Shown: positions 24,419-33,165, numbered from the stretch's first letter. The stretch: 37,098 nt of DNA from Eubacteriales bacterium (GCA_030526665.1 JAUNCI010000007.1:1-37098); one strand, 5' to 3'. Program-made: numbers and translations. The notes: generated by a model from the letters alone, not told the origin.

Positions 24419-24427
24419 ATTATAGCA
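24419..24427 (-). promoter_or_regulatory. Extended -10 promoter of the antiporter operon
   Basis: Minus strand TGCTATAAT, a perfect -10 with upstream TG. The -35 is weak (TATGAA at 17 bp). It lies between the M18 aminopeptidase terminator and mrpE. Confidence 0.6.
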
Positions 24428-24495
24428 CTATTCACAAAAATTTCATAGAATTATTTTCTTTTAAGATTTGATAAAAATATTCCATATTAAGACGC

Positions 24496-24546
24496 AAAAA
24501 CAGCTGTGCTTTTATCCTAAAATCGGTCAAAACCACAGCTGTTTTT
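24496..24546 (-). terminator. Terminator of the M18 aminopeptidase transcript
   Basis: Arms AAAAACAGCTGTG (24496-24508) and CACAGCTGTTTTT (24534-24546) are perfectly complementary, with a 25-nt loop and T tracts on both strands. Confidence 0.8.
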
Positions 24547-24567
24547 ATATATTCGTTACGTTTGCAA

Positions 24568-25959
24568 TTATGCTTCTGTCAAAAATGCTTTATATGCTTT
24601 TTTTGCCTCATACAGATCCGCTTTACTTGTTACCTCCCACGGTGCATGCATACTCAATACGGCAACTCCGCTGTCGATTACATCCATTCCATATAAAGCA
24701 GCAATATAAGCGATTGTACCACCGCCTCCAAAATCTACTTTTCCAAGTTCTGCAGTCTGGAAAGCAATCTCATATTGGTCAAAGATTCTTCTGACTTTTG
24801 CAACATATTCTGCATTTGCATCGTTAGAGCCTGACTTTCCTCTGGCACCTGTAAATTTATTTAATACGATACCACGTCCAAGATAAGCAGCATTCTTTTT
24901 CTCAAAAGCTTCTGCGTATGCAGGATCAAATCCGGCACTCACATCAGAAGATAACATACTGCTGTTCTGCAGTGCTCTTCTCAATGTCAATTCAGAATAG
25001 CATCCCATTGCATCCAATAATTCTGCAACACTATTCTCAAAAAAGCGAGATTGCATACCGGTTGCTCCAACACTGCCGATTTCTTCCTTATCAACCAGCA
25101 GACAGCAGCCTGTTTTCTTTGGATTTTCCATCTCAAGCATTGCCAGAAGTGATGTATAAGCACATACACGGTCATCCTGTCCGTATGCAGCGATCATACT
25201 GCGATCAAGTCCACAGTCTCTTGCTTTTCCGGCCGGAACGATTTCAAGCTCAGCAGACAGGAAATCTTCTTCCTCAATATCATAAGTTTCCTTTAAAATA
25301 CGAAGTACGTTTTCCTGAACCGCATTTTTCTTCTTTTCATCTGTCAAGGATTTCAATGGTTTACTTCCTATAAGGATATCCAGATTTTCTCCTTCTATTA
25401 CAGAAGCTCCCTTTTTCTCCAGCTGCTTTGCCGATAAATGAATCAAAAGATCTGTGATGTACACGATCGGATCTTCTTCTTTTTCCCCAATGCAAATATC
25501 AACGACCGTACCATCTTTTTTTGCAACGACTCCATGAATTGCCATTGGAAGAGCTACCCACTGATATTTCTTCACGCCGCCATAATAATGTGTATCCAGA
25601 TAAGCAAGATCTGCTTCTTCATACAGCGGATTCTGTTTTACATCCAGACGAGGAGAATCAATATGTGCTCCCAGGATATTCATTCCGGCTTCCATTGGTT
25701 CATTGCCTACATGGAATAATGCAATAATTTTTTTCATTGCAACAGTGTATACCTTATCTCCGGCTTTTATACCATTTCCCTGTGCAGCTTTTTTAGAAAG
25801 TTCCACATATCCTGCAGCTTCTGCCGCTTTCACGATTTCTTTTACACATTCTCGTTCTGTTTTTCCATGATCCAAAAAGTCTCTGTAGCTTTTTGAAAGT
25901 TCTTCTACTTTTACCTCATCTGCTTCCTCATAAGAAAGCCATGCATTTCTACGTTCCAT
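24568..25959 (-). CDS. M18-family aminopeptidase
   Basis: A 463-aa dizinc aminopeptidase (M18; LAP4/ApeB type) that trims N-terminal residues, often acidic or neutral, from peptides in the cytoplasm. The metal-binding blocks are GAHIDSPRLD (His99, Asp101), LVDKEEIGSVGATG (catalytic/ligand Glu pair), DVSAGFDPAY and SMHAPWEVTSK (His438). Length is normal for bacterial M18. It follows the small lipoprotein gene by 7 bp and both precede a strong terminator, so they probably share a transcript. The substrate preference cannot be read from the sequence. Confidence 0.95.
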   Translation of the reverse strand: MERRNAWLSYEEADEVKVEELSKSYRDFLDHGKTERECVKEIVKAAEAAGYVELSKKAAQGNGIKAGDKVYTVAMKKIIALFHVGNEPMEAGMNILGAHIDSPRLDVKQNPLYEEADLAYLDTHYYGGVKKYQWVALPMAIHGVVAKKDGTVVDICIGEKEEDPIVYITDLLIHLSAKQLEKKGASVIEGENLDILIGSKPLKSLTDEKKKNAVQENVLRILKETYDIEEEDFLSAELEIVPAGKARDCGLDRSMIAAYGQDDRVCAYTSLLAMLEMENPKKTGCCLLVDKEEIGSVGATGMQSRFFENSVAELLDAMGCYSELTLRRALQNSSMLSSDVSAGFDPAYAEAFEKKNAAYLGRGIVLNKFTGARGKSGSNDANAEYVAKVRRIFDQYEIAFQTAELGKVDFGGGGTIAYIAALYGMDVIDSGVAVLSMHAPWEVTSKADLYEAKKAYKAFLTEA

Positions 25960-25966
25960 TTTTTAT

Positions 25967-26314
25967 CTACTGTTTTTCAAACGTGACAGTAACATTGTCC
26001 TGTTCGTATACCAGTTTTCCTCCATCATTCACAAAATTCAACTCTTTATCTACCAAAACACCATTCTCTGATTCATCCCATTTTCCGGATTGTGTCTCGC
26101 CATTCATCTCAACGGATGCTTTCCCTTTCGCATCAAACGTCAAAATAAAGGATCCAAAGTATTCCTCAATGCTAAGTTCCATACCGGCTGTTGATGCAGA
26201 AACGCCTTTCCATGTTCCTACATAAGGACTGTTTGAATAATCTTTTCCGCATCCCGACAACATAATAACAGCAATCATAAGGCAGGCTAATAAAGCTGTG
26301 TTTATTTTTTTCAT
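25967..26314 (-). CDS. Small secreted lipoprotein of unknown function
   Basis: A 115-aa protein with a type II signal peptide: MKK, a hydrophobic stretch, and the lipobox LSGC with Cys near position 22, followed by GKDYSNS. The mature part (about 93 aa) looks like a small beta-rich domain (VGTWKG..., ILTFDAKGKASVEMNGETQSGKWDE, VTVTFEKQ), resembling the lipocalin-like or DUF-type 'cell-surface' domains common in Lachnospiraceae. I could not assign a family. The start is the ATG at 26314, because GGGAGGA lies 7 nt upstream; that site is itself inside an earlier in-frame ATG frame. It is 7 bp before the M18 gene. Confidence 0.8.
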   Translation of the reverse strand: MKKINTALLACLMIAVIMLSGCGKDYSNSPYVGTWKGVSASTAGMELSIEEYFGSFILTFDAKGKASVEMNGETQSGKWDESENGVLVDKELNFVNDGGKLVYEQDNVTVTFEKQ

Positions 26315-26368
26315 GTAATATCCTCCCTTCATATCTTTGTAGTATAATACGTTTCTGAGTATAGCATA

Positions 26369-27571
26369 TTATTTTTCGTCGCACACCTGGAAGATGTAGA
26401 ATTTTAAATAATAAGATTCCTCAGCCGCCCACAAAATCGGATGATCCGGTGCCTGTGTACGGTACTCGATCTGACGCAATCGTTTATGCACATTTCGCGC
26501 AGCCTGACCGATCGTCTGCGTAAATAATTCATAGTCCATAAAATGTGAGCATGAACAGGTTGCCAGATATCCGCCGTCTTTTACAAGTTTCATAGCTCGA
26601 AGGTTAATCTCTCTATAACCTTTTGTTGCATTTTTTATTGAATTTCGAGACTTCGTGAATGCAGGAGGATCCAAAATGACAACATCATATTTTTCACCTT
26701 CCTCCTCAAGTCTCGGAAGCAGTTCAAAGACATCTTCACATATAAATTTTACGCGATCTGACAAATTGTTCAGCTGAGCATTTTTCGTTGCCTGTGCAAC
26801 CGCCAGTTCTGATGCATCAACACCGGTAACAGACTTTGCTCCCGCAATACCTGCATTTAACGCAAACGATCCGGTATGCGTAAAGCAGTCCAGTACTTTT
26901 GCATCCTTACAGATTTTCTGAATTGCAAGTCGATTATACTTCTGGTCCAGGAAGAATCCTGTTTTCTGACCGTCCTTGATATCAACTTCATATTTCACGC
27001 CATTTTCTTCAATCATGACAGTTGTCGGGAATGGTTCACCAATGAACCCTTTGTATAATTCCATGCCTTCCTGTTTGCGAACTTTAACATCACTTCTCTC
27101 ATATATTCCTCGAATCATAATTCCATCTTCCGCAAGAACCTTTTTGAGAATGTCCAAAATCTGTAATTTCATACGATCGATGCCGAGCGCCAATGACTGT
27201 ACTACCAGAACATCCGAAAATTTATCAACGACGATACCCGGAAGGAAATCTGCCTCTCCAAAAATCAAACGACAGCAATTCAGATCCACAACTTTTTTGC
27301 GATATTCCCAGGCATCTCGAACTCTCATTTCCAGAAATTCTTCATTAATTTCCTGTCTTTCGTTTCTGGTCAACATTCGAACTACAATTTTTGACTTCAT
27401 ATTAATAAAGCCTTTTCCCATCGGATATCCGTCAAAATCACGAACCAGAACAATATCTCCATCCAGAAAACTTCCCATAATGGATGCAATTTCATTATCA
27501 AAAATCCACATTCCTCCGGCTTTCAGAAATCGACCTTCTCCTCTTTTGATCGTTACTACCGCCATGCTCAT
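26369..27571 (-). CDS. rlmI: RlmI-like 23S rRNA cytosine-C5 methyltransferase
   Basis: A 400-aa class I SAM methyltransferase. It has an N-terminal PUA-like domain (1-75; GEGRFLKAGGMWIFDNEI), an RNA-binding EEHEE-type middle region (about 80-185), and a C-terminal Rossmann domain with VLDCFTHTGSFALNAGIAGAKSVTGVDAS and ILDPPAFTKS; CSCSHF supplies a candidate catalytic Cys. E. coli RlmI makes m5C1962 of 23S rRNA, and the same target is likely but inferred. GGAGG sits 7 nt before the first ATG. The next gene to the left begins about 55 bp downstream. Confidence 0.88.
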   Translation of the reverse strand: MSMAVVTIKRGEGRFLKAGGMWIFDNEIASIMGSFLDGDIVLVRDFDGYPMGKGFINMKSKIVVRMLTRNERQEINEEFLEMRVRDAWEYRKKVVDLNCCRLIFGEADFLPGIVVDKFSDVLVVQSLALGIDRMKLQILDILKKVLAEDGIMIRGIYERSDVKVRKQEGMELYKGFIGEPFPTTVMIEENGVKYEVDIKDGQKTGFFLDQKYNRLAIQKICKDAKVLDCFTHTGSFALNAGIAGAKSVTGVDASELAVAQATKNAQLNNLSDRVKFICEDVFELLPRLEEEGEKYDVVILDPPAFTKSRNSIKNATKGYREINLRAMKLVKDGGYLATCSCSHFMDYELFTQTIGQAARNVHKRLRQIEYRTQAPDHPILWAAEESYYLKFYIFQVCDEK

Positions 27572-27671
27572 CTTTTATCCTCCATTATTTCAAATCCACA
27601 TATATCTAATTTGATAAACAATGCTTGAATCTACAGGTTTTATCCTATAGATTTTTGCTCCTATATAAGCC

Positions 27672-27700
27672 AAACACTGCCGGGAATCCCGACAGTGTTT
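27672..27700. terminator. Inverted repeat between the DUF1002 gene and rlmI
   Basis: AAACACTG-C-CGGG-AAT-CCCG-A-CAGTGTTT, 12-13 paired positions around a 3-nt loop. On the minus strand the arm ends GTGTTTGG, so it would be a modest terminator for the DUF1002 transcript. The stretch 27572-27782 contains nothing else I can support. Confidence 0.55.
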
Positions 27701-27782
27701 ACCTTTTATACTACATTTGAAATTATAAAATAATCATCCGTAAATCGCAATAGATATCTCTTTTTATTTGATTATCGTATGA

Positions 27783-29606
27783 TCAATAATAATCATCTCC
27801 ATCATAATCATAGACTTCCTGATCATATCCTTCTCCCATATTCTCAATGTTGTCTGATGGAATTTCTTCACCATATGACTCTGATGCTATTTCGGTGTTG
27901 TCTGTTACCATTTCGCCATACAGATTTGAGAAGAATCTGATACTGTCATTATACAGTGTTGTACGATCAGCTTCCATAATAGCAGCAGCTGCTGCATCCG
28001 GTGTTCCGTTCTGCAGTCCAAAGAACTGTTTCAGATACTGGTTCATTGCATTCAATTCCATGTTCATAAACTGCTCGGTTCCATCTGCATAATACTGTGT
28101 TGTACCGTTCAGAACATTGTAATAGTATGTTTCAATTGCTTTGGAAACAGCCTGTCCGGTAACCTGATCAAGAATAACGAATCCGTAGGTATAATTATAA
28201 GCATCCTCTCCGACTGCAGTATTTAACTGATTGTAATCGCCTTCGTATTCACCTTTGCAGAATGCCTGCGCTTTTACGAACTGTGATTTTGCCTGTTCAC
28301 TTAACAGATCTGTATTTAATTCATTCGAATTGCTATCTGCAGCAGTATTGACCTCTTCTTCTGTTCCCAGAGTATTTTCCGTCTCTACGCTCTCAATGTC
28401 TGTGTTTTCAGATTCCGGTAATGCCTGTGGAATAGAGTCGGACGGATCTTCTGCATTCACTTCTAAGCCATCTGCATCCATTTCAGGATCAACGGTAATC
28501 TGTTCTGTTTCCGGTTCAACCTCGATCGTATTTTCACTATCTACTGCGTCCGCTTCGCTCAGACCGCCATCAGCAATATCGTCAATCGGTGTTTCTGTTT
28601 CTAATGCCTCAATTGTCTGGTCGGCAAGATTTTCGTCAAACTGGAAGTTCATATCTTCTTCGCTCATGATGACTTCATCGGAAGCACCGGTTTCTTCGGC
28701 AAGCGTTGGGTCGTCTGTAGAATCCTCAATAACATCTTCTTCGAATACAGTAGAATCCACTTCGTTCAAAATGGAATCCTCGTCAGCTGCGAGAGTTTCA
28801 TTTTCAATTACTTCCCCTTCTTCAGAAACAGTTCCGTTCAGGTTATCATCTACTGTTTCCAATGTCTCTTTTACATCTTCATATTCATAATCCTGATCAG
28901 AAACTTTTTCCAGGAAATCAGTAATTTCTTCTGCCTGTTCTTCCGTGATATTATAATTATTCTCCAGAGCAATATTTACAACTATATTGTAAATTTCATT
29001 GTTATTTGTGACGTTGTTCTGAATAACGTTCATTTTGGCTTTATTTACAACATTCGTTGCAGCTTTTTTACCAACATCTGTTGCATATCTCTCTGTAACA
29101 ACCACTTCCTGTGCAGCCAGTTTTTTCTTTGTCGGATCGAGCGGCTGTCCTGTTGCACTTTCGTATGCCATCTGCACACCGGTAAGAGCTCCTGTACCAG
29201 ATACTTCAATAGGGCAGGCTGCTACAACTTCACAGTTTTTGACACCTGCTGTAGAAAGTGAAGATGCGATCATATTACATGTAACCCAGTTTAAATTTGC
29301 AGTACGTACTTTGATTCCGCCGGATTGTGTAGGTTTAACATACGCACAGCTTAAAGTACGTGTTCCGATCTGAGATTCCGGAGCATATCCGAGGAGATGA
29401 TTTCTCTCATCCTGATTGGTAATCAGAAGAATTCTGGCTTCATTCTGGCTTACATTGAAATATCTCATCATTGTATTTTTCTGTTCCTGTGTTAAGTCGC
29501 TTCCGAGAGTAACGACTTTAGAAGCATCAGCCATAGCAGGAGCTGCACTTCCCAAAGCAAGACCTGCGCTGCATACCAGAGCAGCGAATAATTTCATTTT
29601 TTTCAT
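27783..29606 (-). CDS. Secreted DUF1002-family protein with acidic linker
   Basis: A 607-aa exported protein of unknown function. The signal peptide is MKKMKLFAALVCSAGLALGS, with cleavage predicted after APAMA. Residues about 25-240 are the DUF1002 domain (LGSDLTQEQKNTMMRYF, NWVTCNMIASSL). A roughly 180-residue acidic, Thr/Ser/Glu/Asp-rich, low-complexity stretch follows (about 240-430), then an Asn/Tyr-rich helical domain (about 440-560), then an Asp/Tyr-rich tail. Typical DUF1002 proteins are about 250-300 aa, so most of this protein is extra. The start is set at 29606, where GGAGGG is properly spaced; an ATG six codons earlier overlaps that site. It is divergent from mgtE, with promoters about 60 bp apart. 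Confidence 0.85.
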   Translation of the reverse strand: MKKMKLFAALVCSAGLALGSAAPAMADASKVVTLGSDLTQEQKNTMMRYFNVSQNEARILLITNQDERNHLLGYAPESQIGTRTLSCAYVKPTQSGGIKVRTANLNWVTCNMIASSLSTAGVKNCEVVAACPIEVSGTGALTGVQMAYESATGQPLDPTKKKLAAQEVVVTERYATDVGKKAATNVVNKAKMNVIQNNVTNNNEIYNIVVNIALENNYNITEEQAEEITDFLEKVSDQDYEYEDVKETLETVDDNLNGTVSEEGEVIENETLAADEDSILNEVDSTVFEEDVIEDSTDDPTLAEETGASDEVIMSEEDMNFQFDENLADQTIEALETETPIDDIADGGLSEADAVDSENTIEVEPETEQITVDPEMDADGLEVNAEDPSDSIPQALPESENTDIESVETENTLGTEEEVNTAADSNSNELNTDLLSEQAKSQFVKAQAFCKGEYEGDYNQLNTAVGEDAYNYTYGFVILDQVTGQAVSKAIETYYYNVLNGTTQYYADGTEQFMNMELNAMNQYLKQFFGLQNGTPDAAAAAIMEADRTTLYNDSIRFFSNLYGEMVTDNTEIASESYGEEIPSDNIENMGEGYDQEVYDYDGDDYY

Positions 29607-29692
29607 ACTCTTTATACCCTCCATTAATTCCTGTTAAATGAAATTTCAAATATAGCTCTTCGTTTTTGATAGAATTTTCTATTTCTTCTTGC

Positions 29693-29701
29693 ATTATAAC
29701 A
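29693..29701 (-). promoter_or_regulatory. Extended -10 promoter of the DUF1002 gene
   Basis: Minus strand TGTTATAAT (TG-N-TATAAT), about 85 bp before the start codon. The -35 is poor. Confidence 0.55.
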
Positions 29702-29753
29702 TACCTTTTGGCAATTTTGTATTTTAAATATCCCGGTCAATTTTTTTCAAAGA

Positions 29754-29782
29754 TTGACATTTTTTCTTATAAAGTGTATGTT
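29754..29782 (+). promoter_or_regulatory. Promoter of the mgtE leader and mgtE
   Basis: TTGACA (29754-29759), 17-bp spacer, TATGTT (29777-29782). Predicted start is near 29789, giving a leader of about 210 nt before the mgtE ATG. Confidence 0.7.
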
Positions 29783-29792
29783 TTAATAGGTA

Positions 29793-29820
29793 TGATGTCG
29801 ATATTATGAAATTGACATCA
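29793..29820 (+). promoter_or_regulatory. Hairpin at the start of the mgtE leader
   Basis: TGATGTC (29793-29799) and GACATCA (29814-29820) form a perfect 7-bp stem with a 14-nt loop, at the predicted 5' end of the transcript. It could also be an operator, being an inverted repeat next to the promoter. Confidence 0.4.
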
Positions 29821-29848
29821 ATTTATTCTATGACAAGGAGGCTAAAAT

Positions 29849-29935
29849 ATGGACGCGGATAGTAGTAGCGGCACGACAGATATCCCTTTACAGACAAACG
29901 CGAATCATTTGCGTCTATATAAGTCTGTTAGATAG
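29849..29935 (+). CDS. Leader peptide ORF upstream of mgtE (28 codons)
   Basis: An ATG at 29849, preceded by AAGGAGG 7 nt upstream, opens a frame of 28 codons ending in TAG at 29935. The peptide begins MDADSSSGTTDIPLQ, with two acidic residues at positions 2 and 4, and ends basic (HLRLYKSVR). It sits between the mgtE promoter and mgtE. This recalls the MgtL leader peptide of enteric bacteria, which also begins with acidic/Pro codons and senses Mg2+ through ribosome stalling or drop-off; that parallel is inference. TCTAT at 29914-29918 inside the ORF and TCTAT at 29947-29951 can each pair with ATAGA at 29932-29936, which overlaps the stop codon, so ribosome position could choose the fold. Confidence 0.6.
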   Translation: MDADSSSGTTDIPLQTNANHLRLYKSVR

Positions 29936-29999
29936 ATTTCGTTGTGTCTATACTTCAATCTCTGTACGAATATTATTCTAAAAGAGGAGGAAGAAACAC

Positions 30000-31358
30000 A
30001 TGACAGATGCATTAGAAACACTTCGCACCAGTATTAAAGCACTGTTCGAAGCAAAAAAATATGCCACTCTTCGTGACATTTTATCTACAATGAATGCAGC
30101 TGATATTGCATCTTTATTTGAAGATGATATTTCAGAAGAAATCATACCACTTCTGTATCGCCTGTTGCCAAAAGAACTTGCGGCAGATACTTTTGTTGAA
30201 ATGGATACCGACACTCAGGAAATGCTGATCAAGAGTTTTTCCGACAGTGAGTTAAAAGAGGTCATCGATGAGTTATATGTCGATGATGCGGTTGACCTCG
30301 TTGAGGAAATGCCTGCAAATGTTGTAAAACGAATTCTGCTGCAGGCGGATCCTGAAAAACGTGCAATGATCAATACCATGCTGAAATATCCGGAAGATTC
30401 TGCCGGAAGTATCATGACAACAGAGTATGTGGAATTAAGACCACGCATGACTGTTGAAGATGCTATTTTGAGCATTCGTCGAAGCGGTATCGAAAAAGAA
30501 ACCATTAATAACTGTTATATTACCTCTTCTGCACGTAAACTTCTCGGTGCAGTTACTATTCGAGGTATTATCATGGCAGCTCCTGAAACCACCATGGAAC
30601 AGATTATGGAAGAAAACGTAATTTCCGTTGGAACCATGGAAGACCAGGAAACCGTTGCGCAGCACTTTTCCAAATATAATTTACTTGCCATGCCTGTTGT
30701 TGACGGGGAGGATCGTCTGGTCGGTATTGTTACTGTCGATGACGTTCTCGATGTCTTAGAAGAAGAGGCAACAGAGGATATTGAGAAAATGGCCGCTATC
30801 GTGCCGGCGGATAAACCATATCTGAAGCTTTCCACTTTCGATCTTTGGAAAAGCCGTATCCCATGGCTGCTTCTGTTAATGATTTCCGCTACTTTTACAG
30901 GCATGATCATCACTAGTTTTGAAAATGCATTATCCAAATTCGTTATTCTTACAGCATATATCCCGATGTTGATGGATACCGGCGGAAATTCCGGCGGTCA
31001 GGCCTCTGCTACCATCATCCGTGGATTATCTCTGAAGGATATTGAGTTTTCCGATATTTTCCGGGTAATCTGGAAAGAGATCCGCGTGGCTCTTGCCTGC
31101 GGTGCAACATTGGCTATCTGCAATTTCGCGAAACTGCTTCTATTCGATAAGGTTTCGGTACCGGTTGCACTTACGATCTGTCTGACACTGATTGTAACTA
31201 TTTTCTGTGCAAAGCTGGTAGGCTGTACTCTTCCAATGATTGCCTACAAAATCGGATTTGACCCTGCAGTTATGGCCAGCCCATTCATTACAACTATCGT
31301 TGATGCCATTTCACTGCTTGTTTACTTCCAGTTTGCCAGCAGAATTCTTTCGATATAA
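30000..31358 (+). CDS. mgtE: Magnesium transporter MgtE
   Basis: A 452-aa Mg2+ channel. The N-terminal alpha-superhelical domain (about 10-125) senses Mg2+ and is followed by two CBS domains (about 135-255) and five membrane helices (about 285-450). The selectivity segment MDTGGNSGGQASATIIRGL (GGNSGGQ at 328-334) is present and is diagnostic. AGAGGAGG lies 9 nt upstream of the ATG. It is transcribed alone from a promoter about 215 bp upstream, with a long leader holding a small ORF. No M-box sequence was recognised. A strong terminator follows. Acts in the plasma membrane, with gating by cytoplasmic Mg2+. Confidence 0.97.
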   Translation: MTDALETLRTSIKALFEAKKYATLRDILSTMNAADIASLFEDDISEEIIPLLYRLLPKELAADTFVEMDTDTQEMLIKSFSDSELKEVIDELYVDDAVDLVEEMPANVVKRILLQADPEKRAMINTMLKYPEDSAGSIMTTEYVELRPRMTVEDAILSIRRSGIEKETINNCYITSSARKLLGAVTIRGIIMAAPETTMEQIMEENVISVGTMEDQETVAQHFSKYNLLAMPVVDGEDRLVGIVTVDDVLDVLEEEATEDIEKMAAIVPADKPYLKLSTFDLWKSRIPWLLLLMISATFTGMIITSFENALSKFVILTAYIPMLMDTGGNSGGQASATIIRGLSLKDIEFSDIFRVIWKEIRVALACGATLAICNFAKLLLFDKVSVPVALTICLTLIVTIFCAKLVGCTLPMIAYKIGFDPAVMASPFITTIVDAISLLVYFQFASRILSI

Positions 31359-31405
31359 ACAAAATCAAATATACTTATTCAAAAATAGAAAATAAAAAAT
31401 TTTAT

Positions 31406-31448
31406 AAAAAAATCGGAGACAAAATCCTGTCTCCGATTTTTTTCTTTT
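31406..31448. terminator. Shared bidirectional terminator of mgtE and the phosphoglucomutase gene
   Basis: AATCGGAGACA (31411-31421), loop AAATCC, TGTCTCCGATT (31428-31438), a perfect 11-bp core. It is flanked by A-rich and T-rich tracts, so it works on both strands between the convergent genes. Confidence 0.9.
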
Positions 31449-31482
31449 TATATGGGATATTCCCATGTTCTCATGCGAACGA

Positions 31483-33165
31483 TTATGCAAATAAAGGTTT
31501 TAAAGCTTCTGCTAATTTATCCTTCTGTTCCTGTGCTTCCGCAAGATCTTTTCCAAGTGTTGTATAGTATGTTTTGATTTTTGGTTCTGTACCGGATGGA
31601 CGTACCACAACGGTTGCACCGCCTTCAAGAGAATAAATCAAAACATTTGCTGCAGGAAGTCCTGTTTCTTCCGGTTTTTTGTAATCTACAACTTTTGTAA
31701 CTTTCAATCCGGCAATTTCTGCAGGTGGATTTTCACGAAGCTGTGTCATAATTCCGGCCATCTTGTCCATACCTGTAAGTCCCGGGAATTCAAAGCTGTC
31801 GATCTTGTTCAGATAACGTCCATATTCAGCATAGATTTCTTCCAGACGCTGTTTGATAGAACTTCCGATACTTCTATAATATGCAGCCATTTCACAGATC
31901 AGCATAGATCCGATAACCGCATCTTTGTCACGTACGTAAGATCCTGCGAGATATCCATAGCTTTCTTCAAAGCCAAAGATAAATCTTTCTACTTCACCGT
32001 CTGCTTCCAGTCCGGCAATCTGATCTCCGATCCATTTAAAACCGGTCAGAACGTTTCTCATTTCAACTCCGTAATGAGCAGCGATTGCATCTGCAAGCGG
32101 TGTCGAAACAATGGATTTTACAGCTACAGGTTTTTCAGGCATTGTTCCTTTTTCGATACGACCTGCACAGATATAGTCAAGGAGAAGTGCTCCCATTTCA
32201 TTTCCACTTACCAGTTCATAAGAACCATCCGGGCATTTCATAGCGATACCAACACGGTCAGCATCCGGGTCTGTTGCAAGCATCAGATCTGCGCCTGTTT
32301 CTTTTGCAAGATTCAGCCCAAGTTCAAGTGCAGCAAAAATTTCCGGATTTGGATAAGAACATGTTGTAAAGTATCCATTTGGATATTCCTGTTCCGGAAC
32401 AATTGTAATGTCTTCAATACCCATATCATTCAGAATATGTGTAACCGGGACAAGTCCGGAACCATTTAATGGGCTGTATACAAGTTTCAGGCCTGCTGTT
32501 TTGCAAAGATTCGGGCGAACCTGACGAGATTCGATTGCTTCATAGAAAGCTTTTTTGCAGTCATCACCGACAAAACGAATCATTCCTGTTTCAACACCTT
32601 CAGCAAATGAGATGTATTTCGCGCCATCAAGAACATCTGTTTTCTGAATTTCATCGTATACGATTGCTGCCGCATCGTCTGTCATCTGGCATCCATCCGG
32701 TCCATAAGCTTTGTATCCGTTGTATTTTGCCGGATTGTGAGATGCTGTAACCATAATACCTGCATTACATTCATAATATCTTGTTGCAAATGAAAGTGCC
32801 GGTACCGGCATAAGTGCATCATAAATGCGAACCTTAATTCCGTTCGCTGCCAATACTCCGGCTGCTGTTTTTGCGAAAACATCTGATTTCAGTCGGCTGT
32901 CATAGCTGATTGCAACAAGCTGATTTCCGCCCTGTGTTTTTACCCAGTTTGCAAGTCCCTGTGTAGCCTGACGAACTACATAAATATTCATACGGTTTGT
33001 TCCTGCACCAAGGACACCACGAAGTCCGGCTGTACCGAATTTCAGGGCAACCGCAAAACGATCTTTAATTTCTTCATCGTTTCCTTTAATTTTAGAAAGC
33101 TCCGGTTTTAAATCAGCATCTTCCAGATTGGCTGCAAGCCAACGTTCATATTCTTTTACATACAT
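31483..33165 (-). CDS. Phospho-sugar mutase (phosphoglucomutase/phosphomannomutase)
   Basis: A 560-aa alpha-D-phosphohexomutase of the PgcA type, interconverting glucose-1-P and glucose-6-P, with possible mannose activity. It supplies precursors for UDP-glucose and polysaccharide. The active-site Ser142 lies in TASHNPAKYNGYK, the Mg2+ loop is DPDADRVG (298-305), the sugar-binding loop is GFEESYGYL, and the phosphate-binding loop is RPSGTEPKIK near the C-terminus. Length matches Gram-positive PgcA (about 570-580). GGAGAG precedes the ATG by 8 nt. It converges on mgtE and is separated by 52 bp from the aldolase gene upstream, so co-transcription with it is possible. Confidence 0.95.
   Translation of the reverse strand: MYVKEYERWLAANLEDADLKPELSKIKGNDEEIKDRFAVALKFGTAGLRGVLGAGTNRMNIYVVRQATQGLANWVKTQGGNQLVAISYDSRLKSDVFAKTAAGVLAANGIKVRIYDALMPVPALSFATRYYECNAGIMVTASHNPAKYNGYKAYGPDGCQMTDDAAAIVYDEIQKTDVLDGAKYISFAEGVETGMIRFVGDDCKKAFYEAIESRQVRPNLCKTAGLKLVYSPLNGSGLVPVTHILNDMGIEDITIVPEQEYPNGYFTTCSYPNPEIFAALELGLNLAKETGADLMLATDPDADRVGIAMKCPDGSYELVSGNEMGALLLDYICAGRIEKGTMPEKPVAVKSIVSTPLADAIAAHYGVEMRNVLTGFKWIGDQIAGLEADGEVERFIFGFEESYGYLAGSYVRDKDAVIGSMLICEMAAYYRSIGSSIKQRLEEIYAEYGRYLNKIDSFEFPGLTGMDKMAGIMTQLRENPPAEIAGLKVTKVVDYKKPEETGLPAANVLIYSLEGGATVVVRPSGTEPKIKTYYTTLGKDLAEAQEQKDKLAEALKPLFA

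Noticed and set aside
29786-30000. M-box (ykoK) Mg2+ riboswitch before mgtE
   Set aside because: The conserved M-box core segments and its multi-helix layout of about 170 nt were not recognisable, and the leader instead contains a translated-looking ORF.
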